From Cognatundibacterium rivi (GTDB lineage: Bacteria; Pseudomonadota; Gammaproteobacteria; Burkholderiales; Burkholderiaceae_D), in the NCBI RefSeq assembly GCF_018139565.1, contig NZ_JAGSPK010000002.1, positions 496,001-560,000 of the forward strand: a stretch of DNA of 64,000 nucleotides, read 5' to 3'. The first letter of the stretch is position 1. Each line of letters opens with the position of its first letter. This document shows positions 1 to 9,054 of the stretch, in pieces. The position numbers and the translations under genes are program-made. A model generated the notes under the pieces. That model was not told the origin of the DNA, did not search any database, and was given only the letters and a program-made list of their open reading frames with translations.

Positions 1-511
1 TATATGCCATCTGATGGGGCAGCAAGCTCAACAAAATCTGCCCCCCTGCCAACGGCGGGATAGGGATCAGATGAAAGGCAAACATCGCCAGATTGGTCCA
101 AACCCCTGCCTGTGCCATTTGCAAAAAGAAAGACTCTTCAACCTTCATAGACATCAAAATCAATGACAGCAACAGCCACGCAAAACCCATGGCAAAGTTT
201 GCTGCGGGACCGGACAGTGCGATCCACTTGAGGTTTTTCTTGGGATCACGCAATTGCCCGTAATTAATGGGCATAGGCTTCGCGTAACCGAATAGGAAGG
301 CACCGTTGGTCCCCAGATACAACACCACAGGAATAACTATTGTACCTAGCGGATCGATATGCACCATGGGGTTAAAACTCAAACGCCCTTGCGCCTGCGC
401 GGTGGTATCACCAAAGTGACGCGCCATATATCCCCGCGCTGCCTCATAGAGAGTAATCGCAAAAATCACCGGCAAAGCGTAAATCAGTACCGTCTGTATT
501 AATTCATTCAT
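1..511 (-). CDS. Site-2 protease (M50)-like membrane protein, partial, catalytic residues lost
   Basis: The C-terminus lies beyond the left window edge; about 170 residues are visible from the start MNELIQTVLIYALP. The overall sequence is that of the compact M50 / site-2 protease family: a hydrophobic first helix, the stretch GYMARHFGD, FNPMVHIDPLGT, GYAKPMPINYG, the SGPAANF motif and a final LIPIPPL motif. In active members the first helix carries HExxH and the last motif is LDGG. Here they read YEAAR (Y22, E23, R26) and LAGG (A155), so all three zinc ligands are replaced. The protein is probably an inner-membrane protein without protease activity. It lies 57 bp downstream of the YciO-like gene on the same strand, an order often seen in betaproteobacteria. 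Confidence 0.85.
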   Translation of the reverse strand, partial: MNELIQTVLIYALPVIFAITLYEAARGYMARHFGDTTAQAQGRLSFNPMVHIDPLGTIVIPVVLYLGTNGAFLFGYAKPMPINYGQLRDPKKNLKWIALSGPAANFAMGFAWLLLSLILMSMKVEESFFLQMAQAGVWTNLAMFAFHLIPIPPLAGGQILLSLLPHQMAY

Positions 512-568
512 GGAAGTCTTTTAAATATTCTGTCACTCAGCTTACATCTGCGTTCGCGTGAATGAACA

Positions 569-1192
569 TTACAAACCAAACAGGCTGGCATCGCCTCTGC
601 CCTGTCTGACCAATTCCGGCATCTCGCCCGTCATATCAATCACCGTGGTTGGCGACAGGCTACAGGCGCCACCGTCAATCACAAGATCAACTATTTTATC
701 CAGCTTTTCACGAATCAGCTCAGGATCAGTCAATGGCTCGTCCTCGTCTGGCAAAATCAGCGTCGTTGCCAGCAAAGGTTGCCCCAACTCTTCCAGCAAG
801 GCCTGCGTGATATTGTTTTCGGGCACCCGCAAACCTATGGTTTTACGGGAAGGATGGCTCAGGCGACGAGGCACTTCTTTAGTCGCCTCCAATATCATTG
901 TGTACGGCCCCGGGGTTGCCGCTTTCAACAAACGATATTGACGGTTATCGACTTTCGCATACAAGGCTATTTCAGACAAATCACGGCATAACAAGGTCAG
1001 GTGATGCTTTTCATCGACGCCACGGATGCGCCGCAAACGCGTCACCGCATCTTTATCGTCAAGGCGACATACCAGCGCATAACATGAGTCGGTAGGGATA
1101 GCGACAATACCGCCCTTCTCCACCACTTCGACCGATTGTTTAATCAAACGCAATTGCGGGTTTTCTGGATGAATCTGGAAAAATTGGGTCAT
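569..1192 (-). CDS. YciO/YrdC/Sua5 family protein (threonylcarbamoyl-AMP synthase-like)
   Basis: A 207-residue protein with the YrdC fold. KGGIVAIPTDSCYAL near residues 27-41 is the family's KxR...T nucleotide-binding start, followed by RLRRIRGVDEKHHLTLLC and a GLRVPENN segment near the middle. Length and lack of a C-terminal Sua5 domain fit the YciO/YrdC-type single-domain proteins. TsaC/YrdC makes threonylcarbamoyl-AMP for tRNA t6A37, but YciO paralogues differ in activity, so the exact role is open. The gene is the third of a minus-strand run htpX - yciO-like - M50-like and is separated from htpX by a terminator-like hairpin. Confidence 0.85.
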   Translation of the reverse strand: MTQFFQIHPENPQLRLIKQSVEVVEKGGIVAIPTDSCYALVCRLDDKDAVTRLRRIRGVDEKHHLTLLCRDLSEIALYAKVDNRQYRLLKAATPGPYTMILEATKEVPRRLSHPSRKTIGLRVPENNITQALLEELGQPLLATTLILPDEDEPLTDPELIREKLDKIVDLVIDGGACSLSPTTVIDMTGEMPELVRQGRGDASLFGL

Positions 1193-1201
1193 AAAAAGAA
1201 G

Positions 1202-1226
1202 AAAGCGGTAGCAACCGCTACCGCTA
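1202..1226 (-). terminator. Terminator-like hairpin after htpX
   Basis: Two perfect 9-base arms (AGCGGTAGC at 1204-1212 and GCTACCGCT at 1217-1225) with a 4-base loop lie 19 bp past the htpX stop codon. Read on the minus strand the stem is followed by a T/C-rich run ending in TTTTT. It sits directly in front of the YciO-like start, so termination may be partial. Confidence 0.6.
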
Positions 1227-1243
1227 TATAAATTAGTGCAACA

Positions 1244-2119
1244 TTATTTCAGATTTTGCAACGCAGCGATACGTTGTTCCATCGGAGGATGTGAGGAAAA
1301 TAAAGCACCCCATCCCGGTTTATCACTGATACCCGCAGCCGCAATCGACTTCGGCAACTCGCCCGGCTCCATACCGCCGAGGCGAGCCAGAGCATGAATC
1401 ATAGGCTGACGGTTGCCCAACAATTGCGCTGAACCGGCATCGGCACGGAATTCACGCTGACGCGAGAACCAGGCGACAATCATCGATGCAGCAATACCGA
1501 AAATAATTTCGCATACAAAGACGGTAATCATATAACCGATACCTGGCCTGTCATCGTCATTGTTGCGGAACACGGCTTTGTCGATCGCGTAACCGACCAC
1601 GCGCGCCAGAAAGACCACAAAGGTATTCACCACACCCTGAATCAGCGTCATGGTCACCATGTCGCCATTGGCAACGTGGGCAATTTCATGACCCAGAACA
1701 GCCTCAACCTCTTCTTTTGTCATTCCTTCCAACAAACCTGTTGAGACCGCGACCAAAGCCGAATTTTTAAATGCGCCGGTTGCGAACGCATTTGGCTCAC
1801 CTTCGTAAATAGCAACTTCAGGCATCCCGATGCCAGCGCGCTCCGCCAGCGTTTTCACGGTATTCACCAGCCACAATTCAGTCGAAGAAGACGGCGCGTC
1901 AATGACGCGGGCACCCGTTGACCATTTAGCCATAGGCTTACTGATCAACAGAGAGAAAATCGCACCGGTAAAACCCACCACCAGAGAAAACACCATCAAC
2001 ATGCCCATATTCAGGCCGTTTGCTGTCAGATAGCGATTAACGCCTAATGCAGACAGAACGACAGACATCACGGCCATCACCGCAAGATTAGTCAGCAAGA
2101 ATAAGACGATACGTTTCAT
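1244..2119 (-). CDS. htpX: Heat-shock membrane metalloprotease HtpX
   Basis: A 291-residue M48B peptidase of the inner membrane that degrades damaged membrane proteins together with FtsH. Two N-terminal membrane helices (about residues 4-25 and 38-58) are followed by a cytosolic catalytic domain with the zinc motif HEIAH at 144-148. Two further hydrophobic helices follow (about 155-175 and 190-215), then the third zinc ligand region [11 protein letters not shown]. The length equals E. coli HtpX and the C-terminal [14 protein letters not shown] is typical. A sequence related to GGAGA lies upstream of the start. Nothing looks altered in the active site. Confidence 0.95.
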   Translation of the reverse strand: MKRIVLFLLTNLAVMAVMSVVLSALGVNRYLTANGLNMGMLMVFSLVVGFTGAIFSLLISKPMAKWSTGARVIDAPSSSTELWLVNTVKTLAERAGIGMPEVAIYEGEPNAFATGAFKNSALVAVSTGLLEGMTKEEVEAVLGHEIAHVANGDMVTMTLIQGVVNTFVVFLARVVGYAIDKAVFRNNDDDRPGIGYMITVFVCEIIFGIAASMIVAWFSRQREFRADAGSAQLLGNRQPMIHALARLGGMEPGELPKSIAAAGISDKPGWGALFSSHPPMEQRIAALQNLK

Positions 2120-2183
2120 ACAGGATCTCCAGCCAGGGGAAAGAAGTTAATCTTTTAGGAAGATATAGGCAATATTGTTAATT

Positions 2184-3038
2184 TCAAGCGCTCAGCCAAT
2201 TTTCCCATACGGGTTTGGAAAATTTAGGCAGTAAAGGTAATTTGCCGATATCCACTTCAGCATCTTCCGGAGAATGGAAGTCTGAACCGCGCGATACCAG
2301 AAATCCGTATTGATTCGCAATTTTTGTGTATTCGTCGTACTGATCTACGGTATGACTGCCGGTCACCGTTTCAATCGCAATGCCGCCATATTCCTTAAAT
2401 TCACGGAAAAAACTATCGAATGCAACCGGGCTCAAATCATAACGCCCCGGGTGCGCGACGACTGCGGCACCACCTGCGCCACGTATCCATTTAACTGCCT
2501 CGGCCAGCGTCGCCCAGCGATGTGGCACATAACCGGGTTTGCCTTCGGCCAGATAGAGTTTAAAGACATCGGAAACTGAAGCGGCTGCACCAATCTCGAC
2601 CAGATAGCGGGCAAAATGCGAGCGGGAAATCAAATCAGGATTGCCGACATATTTCAGCGCACCTTCAAAACTACCGTTGATGCCGACTTTATTCGCGAGA
2701 TCGGCAGCCATATCCTGCGCCCGGCGCTCACGCCCGGAGCGCGTCTTGGCCAGTCCGGCAATTAAATCGGGATTATTTTCGTCGATATTCAGCCCGACGA
2801 TATGGATAGTCTTACCGGCCCAGGTGATAGAAATTTCAACGCCAGAAATAAAGCCCATATCAAGCTCGCGCGCCGCTTCGCGGGCGACTGCGACGCCACT
2901 GACTTCGTCGTGGTCCGTCAGCGCCCAGACATCGACACCGTTAGTTTTCGCTCTTTCGGCCAGAGCGGCAGGCGCCAGCACGCCGTCCGATATTGTGGAG
3001 TGACTGTGTAAATCAGCATTGAGAGTAAGAATCGACAT
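2184..3038 (-). CDS. PHP-domain phosphoesterase (RnmA/YciV-like)
   Basis: A 284-residue protein starting at MSILTLNADLHSHS. An upstream in-frame codon at 3059 would add seven residues but is less likely. The motif DLHSHSTISDG near the N-terminus and the later DHDE, HPGRY and GSDFHSP motifs are the metal-binding histidines and aspartates of the PHP family. Close relatives are 3',5'-nucleoside bisphosphate phosphatases (pAp phosphatase) and 5'-3' exonucleases acting on short RNA (RNase AM, RnmA/YciV). The neighbouring order with YciO fits the YciV/YciO association known from other proteobacteria. The exact substrate is inferred from family only. Confidence 0.85.
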   Translation of the reverse strand: MSILTLNADLHSHSTISDGVLAPAALAERAKTNGVDVWALTDHDEVSGVAVAREAARELDMGFISGVEISITWAGKTIHIVGLNIDENNPDLIAGLAKTRSGRERRAQDMAADLANKVGINGSFEGALKYVGNPDLISRSHFARYLVEIGAAASVSDVFKLYLAEGKPGYVPHRWATLAEAVKWIRGAGGAAVVAHPGRYDLSPVAFDSFFREFKEYGGIAIETVTGSHTVDQYDEYTKIANQYGFLVSRGSDFHSPEDAEVDIGKLPLLPKFSKPVWENWLSA

Positions 3039-3166
3039 AATATTCAGCCAGCGTAACAAAAAGCATCCGATGTAATCATCGCCTTATTGTACTCTCAGCT
3101 TTCGCAAACTGCTGCAATGCAAAATGTATGCGTATTCCCTGCTGACATCACAAAGCGTCAGGCGAA

Positions 3167-5440
3167 TTAAATCTTCATCTCCACGCGCAACGTCAAGGTT
3201 TTATAGGTCTTGGCGTCGTTGTAGTCGATGTGATTGATGCCGCCAGTCGTGACCAGACTATTGCTGATGGAATCGTTCGCCGTCAGATTATTCGCTGACA
3301 GACGCACTTGCAGATTCGGATTGAATTTCCATAATGCATACAAATCCAGCTGACGTTTAATGCCGGTGTAATTTAACTGTGCGTTCGTGGCCTGGGTGTA
3401 ATACGCTGGCGTCCAGTTAACATTGCCGCCCAAAGTCAGCGGCAAGCGGCTCAGGCGATAATCAACACCGAAGTTAGCCGTTTGCGCAGGCTGCTGATCG
3501 AGGCGATTATTGGAGCCCAGAATGTCATCGACCTTAGACCAGAAACGGCTGTAATTACTACGAAAATCAACCGATGGCGCGTCCGGGAAAAATTCCTGTA
3601 ACTGGAATTTCGCTTCGAGTTCTATGCCTTTGGTAACCGCATGTCCGATATTTTTCGGCGACGATACCCAGCGCGTTTCCTGTGCCGTCACCACAGGCTC
3701 AGTAGTGCGGCGAATCAGGTCATCAATATTCCGTACAAACAGGTTTGCGCTGACGATACCGGCGCGGCTCAGATAATGTTCGAAAGCCAGATCGATGCCT
3801 TTCGATAATTCCGGCTTCAGATTCGGGTTACCGGTGCGATCAGGGCGCGTCGGCGTATTCAGATTAGAAATGCTGGGCAAGGCAATCAGATCATTCAATG
3901 CCGGTGCGCGGTAAGTGCTGCTGAAACCAAGTCGAATCTGATCTTTTGAATCTGGAATACGCCAGACGCCTTGCACAATCGGGCTCACCACGGTGCTGTC
4001 ATTCGTCACTACGCCTTTGGCGGTCGTGCTTGATGTGTGGATTCCCTCCCAGCGCACACCTGCATACGCAGCGAACTGCGGATTGATATCAAATTCATCC
4101 TGAACAAAAGCGGCAAGACGGCGAGTGCGCGCATCAAGGTTGTCGCCAGACTCGGCAAATTGCGGTAGGCCATTATCCAAAGACACGCGCGTCTGTTCGC
4201 GTCTGCCGAATTCCATGTCCCATCCTGCTGCCAGCGTATGCCCTTCACCGTATGGCAACATGTATTTGCCGCTGGTATTGAGGCTGCTGTCACGGGTATT
4301 GTTGACATCGGTAATCAGATCAATTTGCTTACCACTGGTATCAAACTGTGTGCGGGTAGACGCATTATCCATCTTGCCTAAGCCACCACCAAAACGCACA
4401 GTCAGCTTGGCATTATTTTCAAAGCGATGCTGCCAGTTGCCAAAGCCACGCAGGAACGTTGTCTCGGCATGCGCATTGGCGTTTGCCAGCGCATACGGTG
4501 TCGCGCCCCGATACGTATCTGAACGGAATAGCTGATCCACTTCACTGCGACTATCAGAATCGCTGCGCGAGTGCATTAAAAACGGTTGCAACATCAGCGT
4601 GTCGCCATTCTCAAAGCGGTAATTCAGACGCGGCGCCAGATTAATGCCGGTGGTTTGCCGGTTCGTCTGATCGGCCTGATTCTGCATTAAAGCATCTTGC
4701 CCGTTTGCGTCTTTTTCAGAGGTGAACGTTGTACTCTCATCATGCTGACGATTCTGGAAAACTGAGCCGCTGAACGCGTAACTGAGATTCCCGATTTCTC
4801 CCGGCATGGTGATGGAAACATTCGGCGCCAGTCTGCCTTGTTCTGAGCCCAGAGAAAATTTCAGATCGGTTGTTTTCTGCTTATATTCTTCGCGCAAAAC
4901 GATGTTGATCGTACCGGCGATCGCCTGCGTACTGAATTCGGCCACCGCGCCGCGAACGATTTCTATGCGTTCCACCTGATCCGGTGTCAGCGAATCCATG
5001 GAAAAGCCGCGCGGCGCACGTTCGCCATTGATCAGTATCTGCGTGTAACCATTGCCCATGCCGCGCATGCGGATATCGCCACCACGTCCGGGACGTCCAC
5101 CGATAGTCACGCCGGGCAAGCGTTTCAGCACGTCGCCGATATTGGTATCGCCATTCCGGTCGAGTTCTTCACGACCAAAAATCAGCTTTGCCGCCGTGGA
5201 TTGACGACGCTCATCGATATCGGAACGGCCACCGCTGATCGTTACTTTCTGCACGTTCTCTTTGACCGGTGCTTCTGTTTTTTGTGACGGCAACGTCGCC
5301 GCTTTGGTCGACGATGTTGCTGTTTTTCCAGTCTCATCGGCAATGACAGGCTTCACCGCCTCGGTTTGCGCATAAGCCGAAGAAACAAATGTGGCAGCAA
5401 CTGCGATTGCAACAGGAGAAAAACGAAATGGTATCGGCAT
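3167..5440 (-). CDS. TonB-dependent outer-membrane receptor
   Basis: A 757-residue protein. A signal peptide covers about residues 1-24, cut after SSAYA, followed by a Lys/Thr-rich linker. The plug domain begins near VQKVTISGGRSDIDERR and contains the GDVLKRLPGVTIGG and RIEIVRGAVAEFSTQA segments typical of TonB receptors. The rest is a 22-strand beta-barrel with alternating polar/hydrophobic stretches and a C-terminal LRVEMKI ending near Ile, where outer-membrane proteins more often have Phe. It presumably imports a siderophore or another large nutrient; no ligand can be named. The gene stands alone between PHP and purF. No convincing Fur box or cobalamin riboswitch was found upstream. Confidence 0.92.
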   Translation of the reverse strand: MPIPFRFSPVAIAVAATFVSSAYAQTEAVKPVIADETGKTATSSTKAATLPSQKTEAPVKENVQKVTISGGRSDIDERRQSTAAKLIFGREELDRNGDTNIGDVLKRLPGVTIGGRPGRGGDIRMRGMGNGYTQILINGERAPRGFSMDSLTPDQVERIEIVRGAVAEFSTQAIAGTINIVLREEYKQKTTDLKFSLGSEQGRLAPNVSITMPGEIGNLSYAFSGSVFQNRQHDESTTFTSEKDANGQDALMQNQADQTNRQTTGINLAPRLNYRFENGDTLMLQPFLMHSRSDSDSRSEVDQLFRSDTYRGATPYALANANAHAETTFLRGFGNWQHRFENNAKLTVRFGGGLGKMDNASTRTQFDTSGKQIDLITDVNNTRDSSLNTSGKYMLPYGEGHTLAAGWDMEFGRREQTRVSLDNGLPQFAESGDNLDARTRRLAAFVQDEFDINPQFAAYAGVRWEGIHTSSTTAKGVVTNDSTVVSPIVQGVWRIPDSKDQIRLGFSSTYRAPALNDLIALPSISNLNTPTRPDRTGNPNLKPELSKGIDLAFEHYLSRAGIVSANLFVRNIDDLIRRTTEPVVTAQETRWVSSPKNIGHAVTKGIELEAKFQLQEFFPDAPSVDFRSNYSRFWSKVDDILGSNNRLDQQPAQTANFGVDYRLSRLPLTLGGNVNWTPAYYTQATNAQLNYTGIKRQLDLYALWKFNPNLQVRLSANNLTANDSISNSLVTTGGINHIDYNDAKTYKTLTLRVEMKI

Positions 5441-5716
5441 GATGTAAAAAAAATGAGCGGATAAAAAAAGAGCTACAGAGAACTCGGCACAAAACTCTGC
5501 GCAGACAAGATGATTGTATTTTTATACCGTCTCGTGCGCCACCCGCAGCCGGGTCAGTTTTGTATGGAATTGAAACACCAGCGCCGACACTGATACTTTG
5601 CGATACGTAAGCAATGTGCCGGAGCGAATTTCACACCCACCCTGCCTCCGCCCGCAGCCGCGGACAGACACGCAGTAAGCATACAGAAACCCATTTTTCA
5701 GCGTTTTTCGATAAAA
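5441..5716. other. Gene-free stretch upstream of the TonB receptor
   Basis: About 275 bases between the TonB receptor start and the palindromic repeat at 5717. The part 5525-5680 is GC-rich and the rest AT-rich. An 89-codon frame runs through it on the minus strand (5522-5791), but it spans the repeat and shows no protein-like composition or ribosome binding site, so it is not called. The stretch should contain the receptor promoter; no box is clear enough to mark. Confidence 0.5.
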
Positions 5717-5789
5717 ATATACTCCCCCCAGTATATTTAAACGCCCTTTATTTATAAGGAGATAAAGGCATTTTTTGCATATACTCCCC
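5717..5789. repeat. Palindromic poly-C repeat, copy A
   Basis: ATATACT, six C and AGTATAT (5717-5736) form a 7-bp perfect inverted repeat around a C run. After TTAAAC comes GCCCTTTATTTAT, and ATATACTCCCC occurs again at 5779-5789. The same arrangement occurs at 12281-12364 and 17601-17675. It sits in the purF to TonB-receptor gap, just past the purF terminator. Confidence 0.75.
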
Positions 5790-5811
5790 AAAATTGCAGA
5801 TAAATCCCCAT

Positions 5812-5850
5812 AAAAAAAGCCTGCCGAAAATACCCGGGCAGGCTTTTTTA
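5812..5850 (-). terminator. Bidirectional intrinsic terminator after purF
   Basis: Seven A residues and GCCTGCC (5812-5825) pair with GGCAGGC and six T (5837-5849) around an 11-base loop. Located 28 bp past the purF stop codon on the minus strand, it is a textbook rho-independent terminator and is symmetrical enough to work in both directions. Confidence 0.9.
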
Positions 5851-5877
5851 AAACGGTGCAACGATGAAAACAAATGA

Positions 5878-7398
5878 TCAGTCTGCGCGCGCCGCCAGAT
5901 TCAGATTCAGTTGCGAACGCAGCAAATCTTCGGTGTCCGGACGCGGGCTGTTACGCGCTGCTTCCAGCTTGTCGAGATACGCCGGTGTCACATCGCCGGT
6001 GATATAAAAACCGTCAAAGCAGGATGCTTCGATGTTTTTCAGCAGCGGATTGACGTCAGAAATAGAACGCTTCATCGCATCCACATCCTGATACACCAGC
6101 GCATCGGCCGTAATTTCGCGGCAGACTTCTTCTTCGGAACGGCCAAAGGCAATCAGTTCGCTGCGGGTCGGCATATCGATACCATAGACGTTAGGGAATT
6201 GCACCGGTGGCGCAGCAGAAGCAAAAATCACGCGTTTCGCGCCGGATTCACGCGCCATCTGCACGATCTCGCGGCTGGTGGTGCCGCGCACGATGGAATC
6301 ATCCACCAGCAACACGCTCTTGCCTTTGAATTCAGAGCTGATCGCATTGAGTTTCTGGCGCACAGATTTACGGCGCACCGCTTGACCCGGCATCATGAAA
6401 GTACGACCGATGTAGCGATTTTTGATGAAGCCTTCGCGATAATCGAGATTCAGTTTTTCCGCCAGTTCCATTGCCGATGGACGTGAAGAATCCGGAATCG
6501 GCATCACGACATCGATATCGCCGAGATTGAATTGCTTGCGGACTTTTTCAGCCAGATATTCGCCCATTTTCAGGCGGGTCAGATACACCGACGCGCCATC
6601 GATGATCGAGTCCGGACGCGCCAGATACACGTATTCGAACGCACATGGATTGAGGCTGGGATTATCTGCACATTGTTGCTGATACAGCTTGCCATCGAGG
6701 TCGATGAACAAGGCTTCGCCAGGCTCGACATCGCGCACAAACTTGAAACCCAGACCTTCGAGCGCCACGGATTCGCTGGCGATCATGTATTCGGTGCCAC
6801 CAGCATTTTCAGAAATACCCAGGCATAAAGGACGGATGCCATGCGGGTCGCGGAAAGCCAGCAAGCCGTAGCCGGAAATCTGCGCCACGACAGCATACGA
6901 GCCACGCACCCGGCGATGCAGCATGGACACCGCACGGAACAAACCTTCAGGGTCGAGCGAATAACCGCTGGTCACTTCCTGAATCTGATGCGCCAGAATA
7001 TTCAGCAAGACTTCCGAATCGGAATCGGTATTCAGATGACGACGGTCATTTTTGAATAATTCGATTTTCAGTTCAACCGCGTTCGTCAGATTACCATTGT
7101 GTGCCAGCACGATACCAAACGGCGCGTTGACATAAAACGGTTGCGCCTCTTCTTCGCTGGTCGAGCCAGCGGTCGGATAACGCACCTGACCAATGCCGAC
7201 ATTGCCCGGCAAAGAGCGCATGTTGCGGGTACGGAAAACGTCGCGCACCAGACCATTCGCTTTATGCATGGCAAATTTATTGCCGTGGTTGGTGGCAATA
7301 CCAGCCGCATCCTGACCACGATGCTGGAGTAACAGCAATGCGTCATAAATGAGCTGATTGACAGGACTATTTGAAACTACACCGACGATGCCACACAT
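5878..7398 (-). CDS. purF: Amidophosphoribosyltransferase
   Basis: Catalyses the first committed step of purine synthesis, PRPP plus glutamine to 5-phosphoribosylamine. The 506-residue protein starts MCGIVGVV, so Cys2 becomes the N-terminal nucleophile of the class II glutaminase domain (about residues 1-235). Supporting motifs are QHRGQDAAGI and AHNGNLTN. The phosphoribosyltransferase domain follows, with the PRPP loop VLLVDDSIVRGTTS at about 362-375. Full length for the family. It is the last gene of a minus-strand run cvpA-purF, 22 bp after cvpA, and is followed by a strong terminator. Confidence 0.98.
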   Translation of the reverse strand: MCGIVGVVSNSPVNQLIYDALLLLQHRGQDAAGIATNHGNKFAMHKANGLVRDVFRTRNMRSLPGNVGIGQVRYPTAGSTSEEEAQPFYVNAPFGIVLAHNGNLTNAVELKIELFKNDRRHLNTDSDSEVLLNILAHQIQEVTSGYSLDPEGLFRAVSMLHRRVRGSYAVVAQISGYGLLAFRDPHGIRPLCLGISENAGGTEYMIASESVALEGLGFKFVRDVEPGEALFIDLDGKLYQQQCADNPSLNPCAFEYVYLARPDSIIDGASVYLTRLKMGEYLAEKVRKQFNLGDIDVVMPIPDSSRPSAMELAEKLNLDYREGFIKNRYIGRTFMMPGQAVRRKSVRQKLNAISSEFKGKSVLLVDDSIVRGTTSREIVQMARESGAKRVIFASAAPPVQFPNVYGIDMPTRSELIAFGRSEEEVCREITADALVYQDVDAMKRSISDVNPLLKNIEASCFDGFYITGDVTPAYLDKLEAARNSPRPDTEDLLRSQLNLNLAARAD

Positions 7399-7420
7399 GG
7401 TGGACTCCTAAAAAGACAAA

Positions 7421-7909
7421 TTAAAACCGGACATGATCTGACACCGACGCAGGCAGAAACGGGATCACCGTACGTGCCGCGGTTTCCGCCAGCGGGCTGA
7501 ACAAGGCATTTTTCCAGAATGCCTGCTGCGGCATGCTTGTCATCCCGCACACCAGCACTGCTGCCAACACCAGCACACAACCGCGCGCCAGACCAAATAA
7601 ACCACCGAGTCCACGGTCCGCCAGCGATAAGCCACTGGCTTTGATGACCGCGTCCACCGCCATCATCACCAGCGCCATCAACAGGCGCACACCGATGAAC
7701 AAAACTAGAAAAGCCACGATCAGCCTGATAATCTGCCCGGGAAACACGGCGGGTAACCACCCTGCCAGCGTTTCACTGTATGCATTGGCGACCACAAAGG
7801 CGACAACCCAGCTGACCAATGACAAAATTTCTTTGATTAATCCACGCATCGTGCTGATCACTATCGAGGAAATCAATATCACCAGCACGACGCAGTCAAA
7901 CAGAGTCAA
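7421..7909 (-). CDS. cvpA: CvpA family inner-membrane protein
   Basis: A 162-residue protein with four predicted membrane helices (about residues 3-22, 28-48, 62-90 and 100-122). It begins MTLFDCVVLVILISSIVIS and contains the family's RGLIKEILSLVSWVVAF segment. CvpA was named for colicin V production in E. coli; its molecular role is poorly defined. The gene is immediately upstream of purF, the position conserved across beta- and gammaproteobacteria, and 14 bp downstream of the SPOR-domain gene. Confidence 0.93.
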   Translation of the reverse strand: MTLFDCVVLVILISSIVISTMRGLIKEILSLVSWVVAFVVANAYSETLAGWLPAVFPGQIIRLIVAFLVLFIGVRLLMALVMMAVDAVIKASGLSLADRGLGGLFGLARGCVLVLAAVLVCGMTSMPQQAFWKNALFSPLAETAARTVIPFLPASVSDHVRF

Positions 7910-7923
7910 GATCAGCGCCCCGC

Positions 7924-8988
7924 TTAGTTCGGCACCAGCGAACCACTTAAACCTAATTTCGTCAGTTTGGCGCGCATTTTTTCTGCTTCGTCTCTGGATT
8001 CAAACGGGCCAACGCGGATACGGGTTTTATCACCAGAGGCGGTTGGTACCTTTTGTGTGTAAGATTTGATGCCACCGCTCTTCAACTTGGCTTGCAATTC
8101 ATCCACTTTCTCCTGCGTGGACAAGACCGCGACCTGCACGATGAAGGACGATTTATCAGCCGCTTCCGGCTTCGCTACTTTGGGTGGTGCCTTACCTTCG
8201 AGAATTGCTAATGCACGCGCAGCATCGTCATCGTTACCGTTCGTTTTCACCAGCTTAGTTTCAGCTTTTGGTTCCGGTTTGGTATCGGCTTTGCGTTCAG
8301 ACTTAGGTTCAGGCTTAGGCTCTGTTTTATGCTCAGCTTTTGCTGCATCTTTCTCTGCCGGTTTCTCAGCCGTTTTCTCAGCGTTTTTTGCTGCTGGCTT
8401 GGCTTCCGGCTTAGCTTCTGACTTCGCTTCTGGCTTCACTTCCGCTTTTGTTTCGACTTTGCGCTCAGGCCGTGGCTGTGCATTGGCAGGCTTGTCGGTA
8501 TTGGCTGTTACTGTCGCCACATCGGTTTTCGCTGGCGCGACCTTGCTGACGACATCAGCAACTGCTGGCTTGCTTTTAGCGCTGCTGACAGGCTCGATGA
8601 TTTCTTCTACAGCATCACTGTTGGTGACCGCAGATTTACGCGGGGCAACTGGCTCAGCGACCTGATTCGCAGCGATATCTGCCACTTTGTCTTTTGCCGG
8701 AATGCGGATATTGACGTCATCAGCCAGCGGCTTAGGCTCGGAATCGAGAATCATCGGCAAACCGATAATCGCTGCCAGTGCCAATGCCATCGCGCCGATC
8801 AGACGGCGACGTGCACGTTTTTTTTCCGGAAGTATCGGGTCGTTGATCTTATTTTTACGGGCACTCTCTGTCTTTTTACTGCGAGCCCGGGACTGAACAC
8901 TGTCCTCCTCAGAACGGGAACGGAATTCACCGCTGTCCTGACTGTCGGAAGTTTCTTGCTTCTGTTTAAAGCGCGAGAGCAAACCCAT
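7924..8988 (-). CDS. SPOR-domain cell-envelope protein (DedD-like)
   Basis: About 354 residues from MGLLSRFKQ; a TTG two codons upstream is the alternative. A charged cytosolic head is followed by one membrane helix (RRLIGAMALALAAIIGLPM, about residues 62-80). A long periplasmic linker then carries low-complexity repeats built from KPEA, KSEA and KPEP units. The C-terminal SPOR domain (about the last 75 residues) contains FIVQVAVLSTQEKVDELQAKL and TRIRVGPFESRDEAEK. SPOR domains bind denuded glycan strands at the division septum. Position between folC and cvpA is the standard one for dedD-like genes. The linker length probably varies between strains. Confidence 0.9.
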   Translation of the reverse strand: MGLLSRFKQKQETSDSQDSGEFRSRSEEDSVQSRARSKKTESARKNKINDPILPEKKRARRRLIGAMALALAAIIGLPMILDSEPKPLADDVNIRIPAKDKVADIAANQVAEPVAPRKSAVTNSDAVEEIIEPVSSAKSKPAVADVVSKVAPAKTDVATVTANTDKPANAQPRPERKVETKAEVKPEAKSEAKPEAKPAAKNAEKTAEKPAEKDAAKAEHKTEPKPEPKSERKADTKPEPKAETKLVKTNGNDDDAARALAILEGKAPPKVAKPEAADKSSFIVQVAVLSTQEKVDELQAKLKSGGIKSYTQKVPTASGDKTRIRVGPFESRDEAEKMRAKLTKLGLSGSLVPN

Positions 8989-9054
8989 GTGCAAATAATC
9001 TGGTTAGTTAGCGTTGTTTGCCCGGAAAATCCGCAGCAAACCAACAAAATCACA

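Noticed and set aside
5441..5700. Possible cobalamin riboswitch upstream of the TonB receptor
   Set aside because: Some GC-rich segments were examined, but the B12-box and the conserved core with CCGCAACTGT are absent.
5522..5791. 89-codon minus-strand frame between the TonB receptor and purF
   Set aside because: It crosses the palindromic repeat, has no ribosome binding site and an atypical composition.
8066..8665. 199-codon plus-strand frame with Ser/Ala/Gly-rich product
   Set aside because: It is antisense to the low-complexity linker of the SPOR protein; the repeats there create an open shadow frame.
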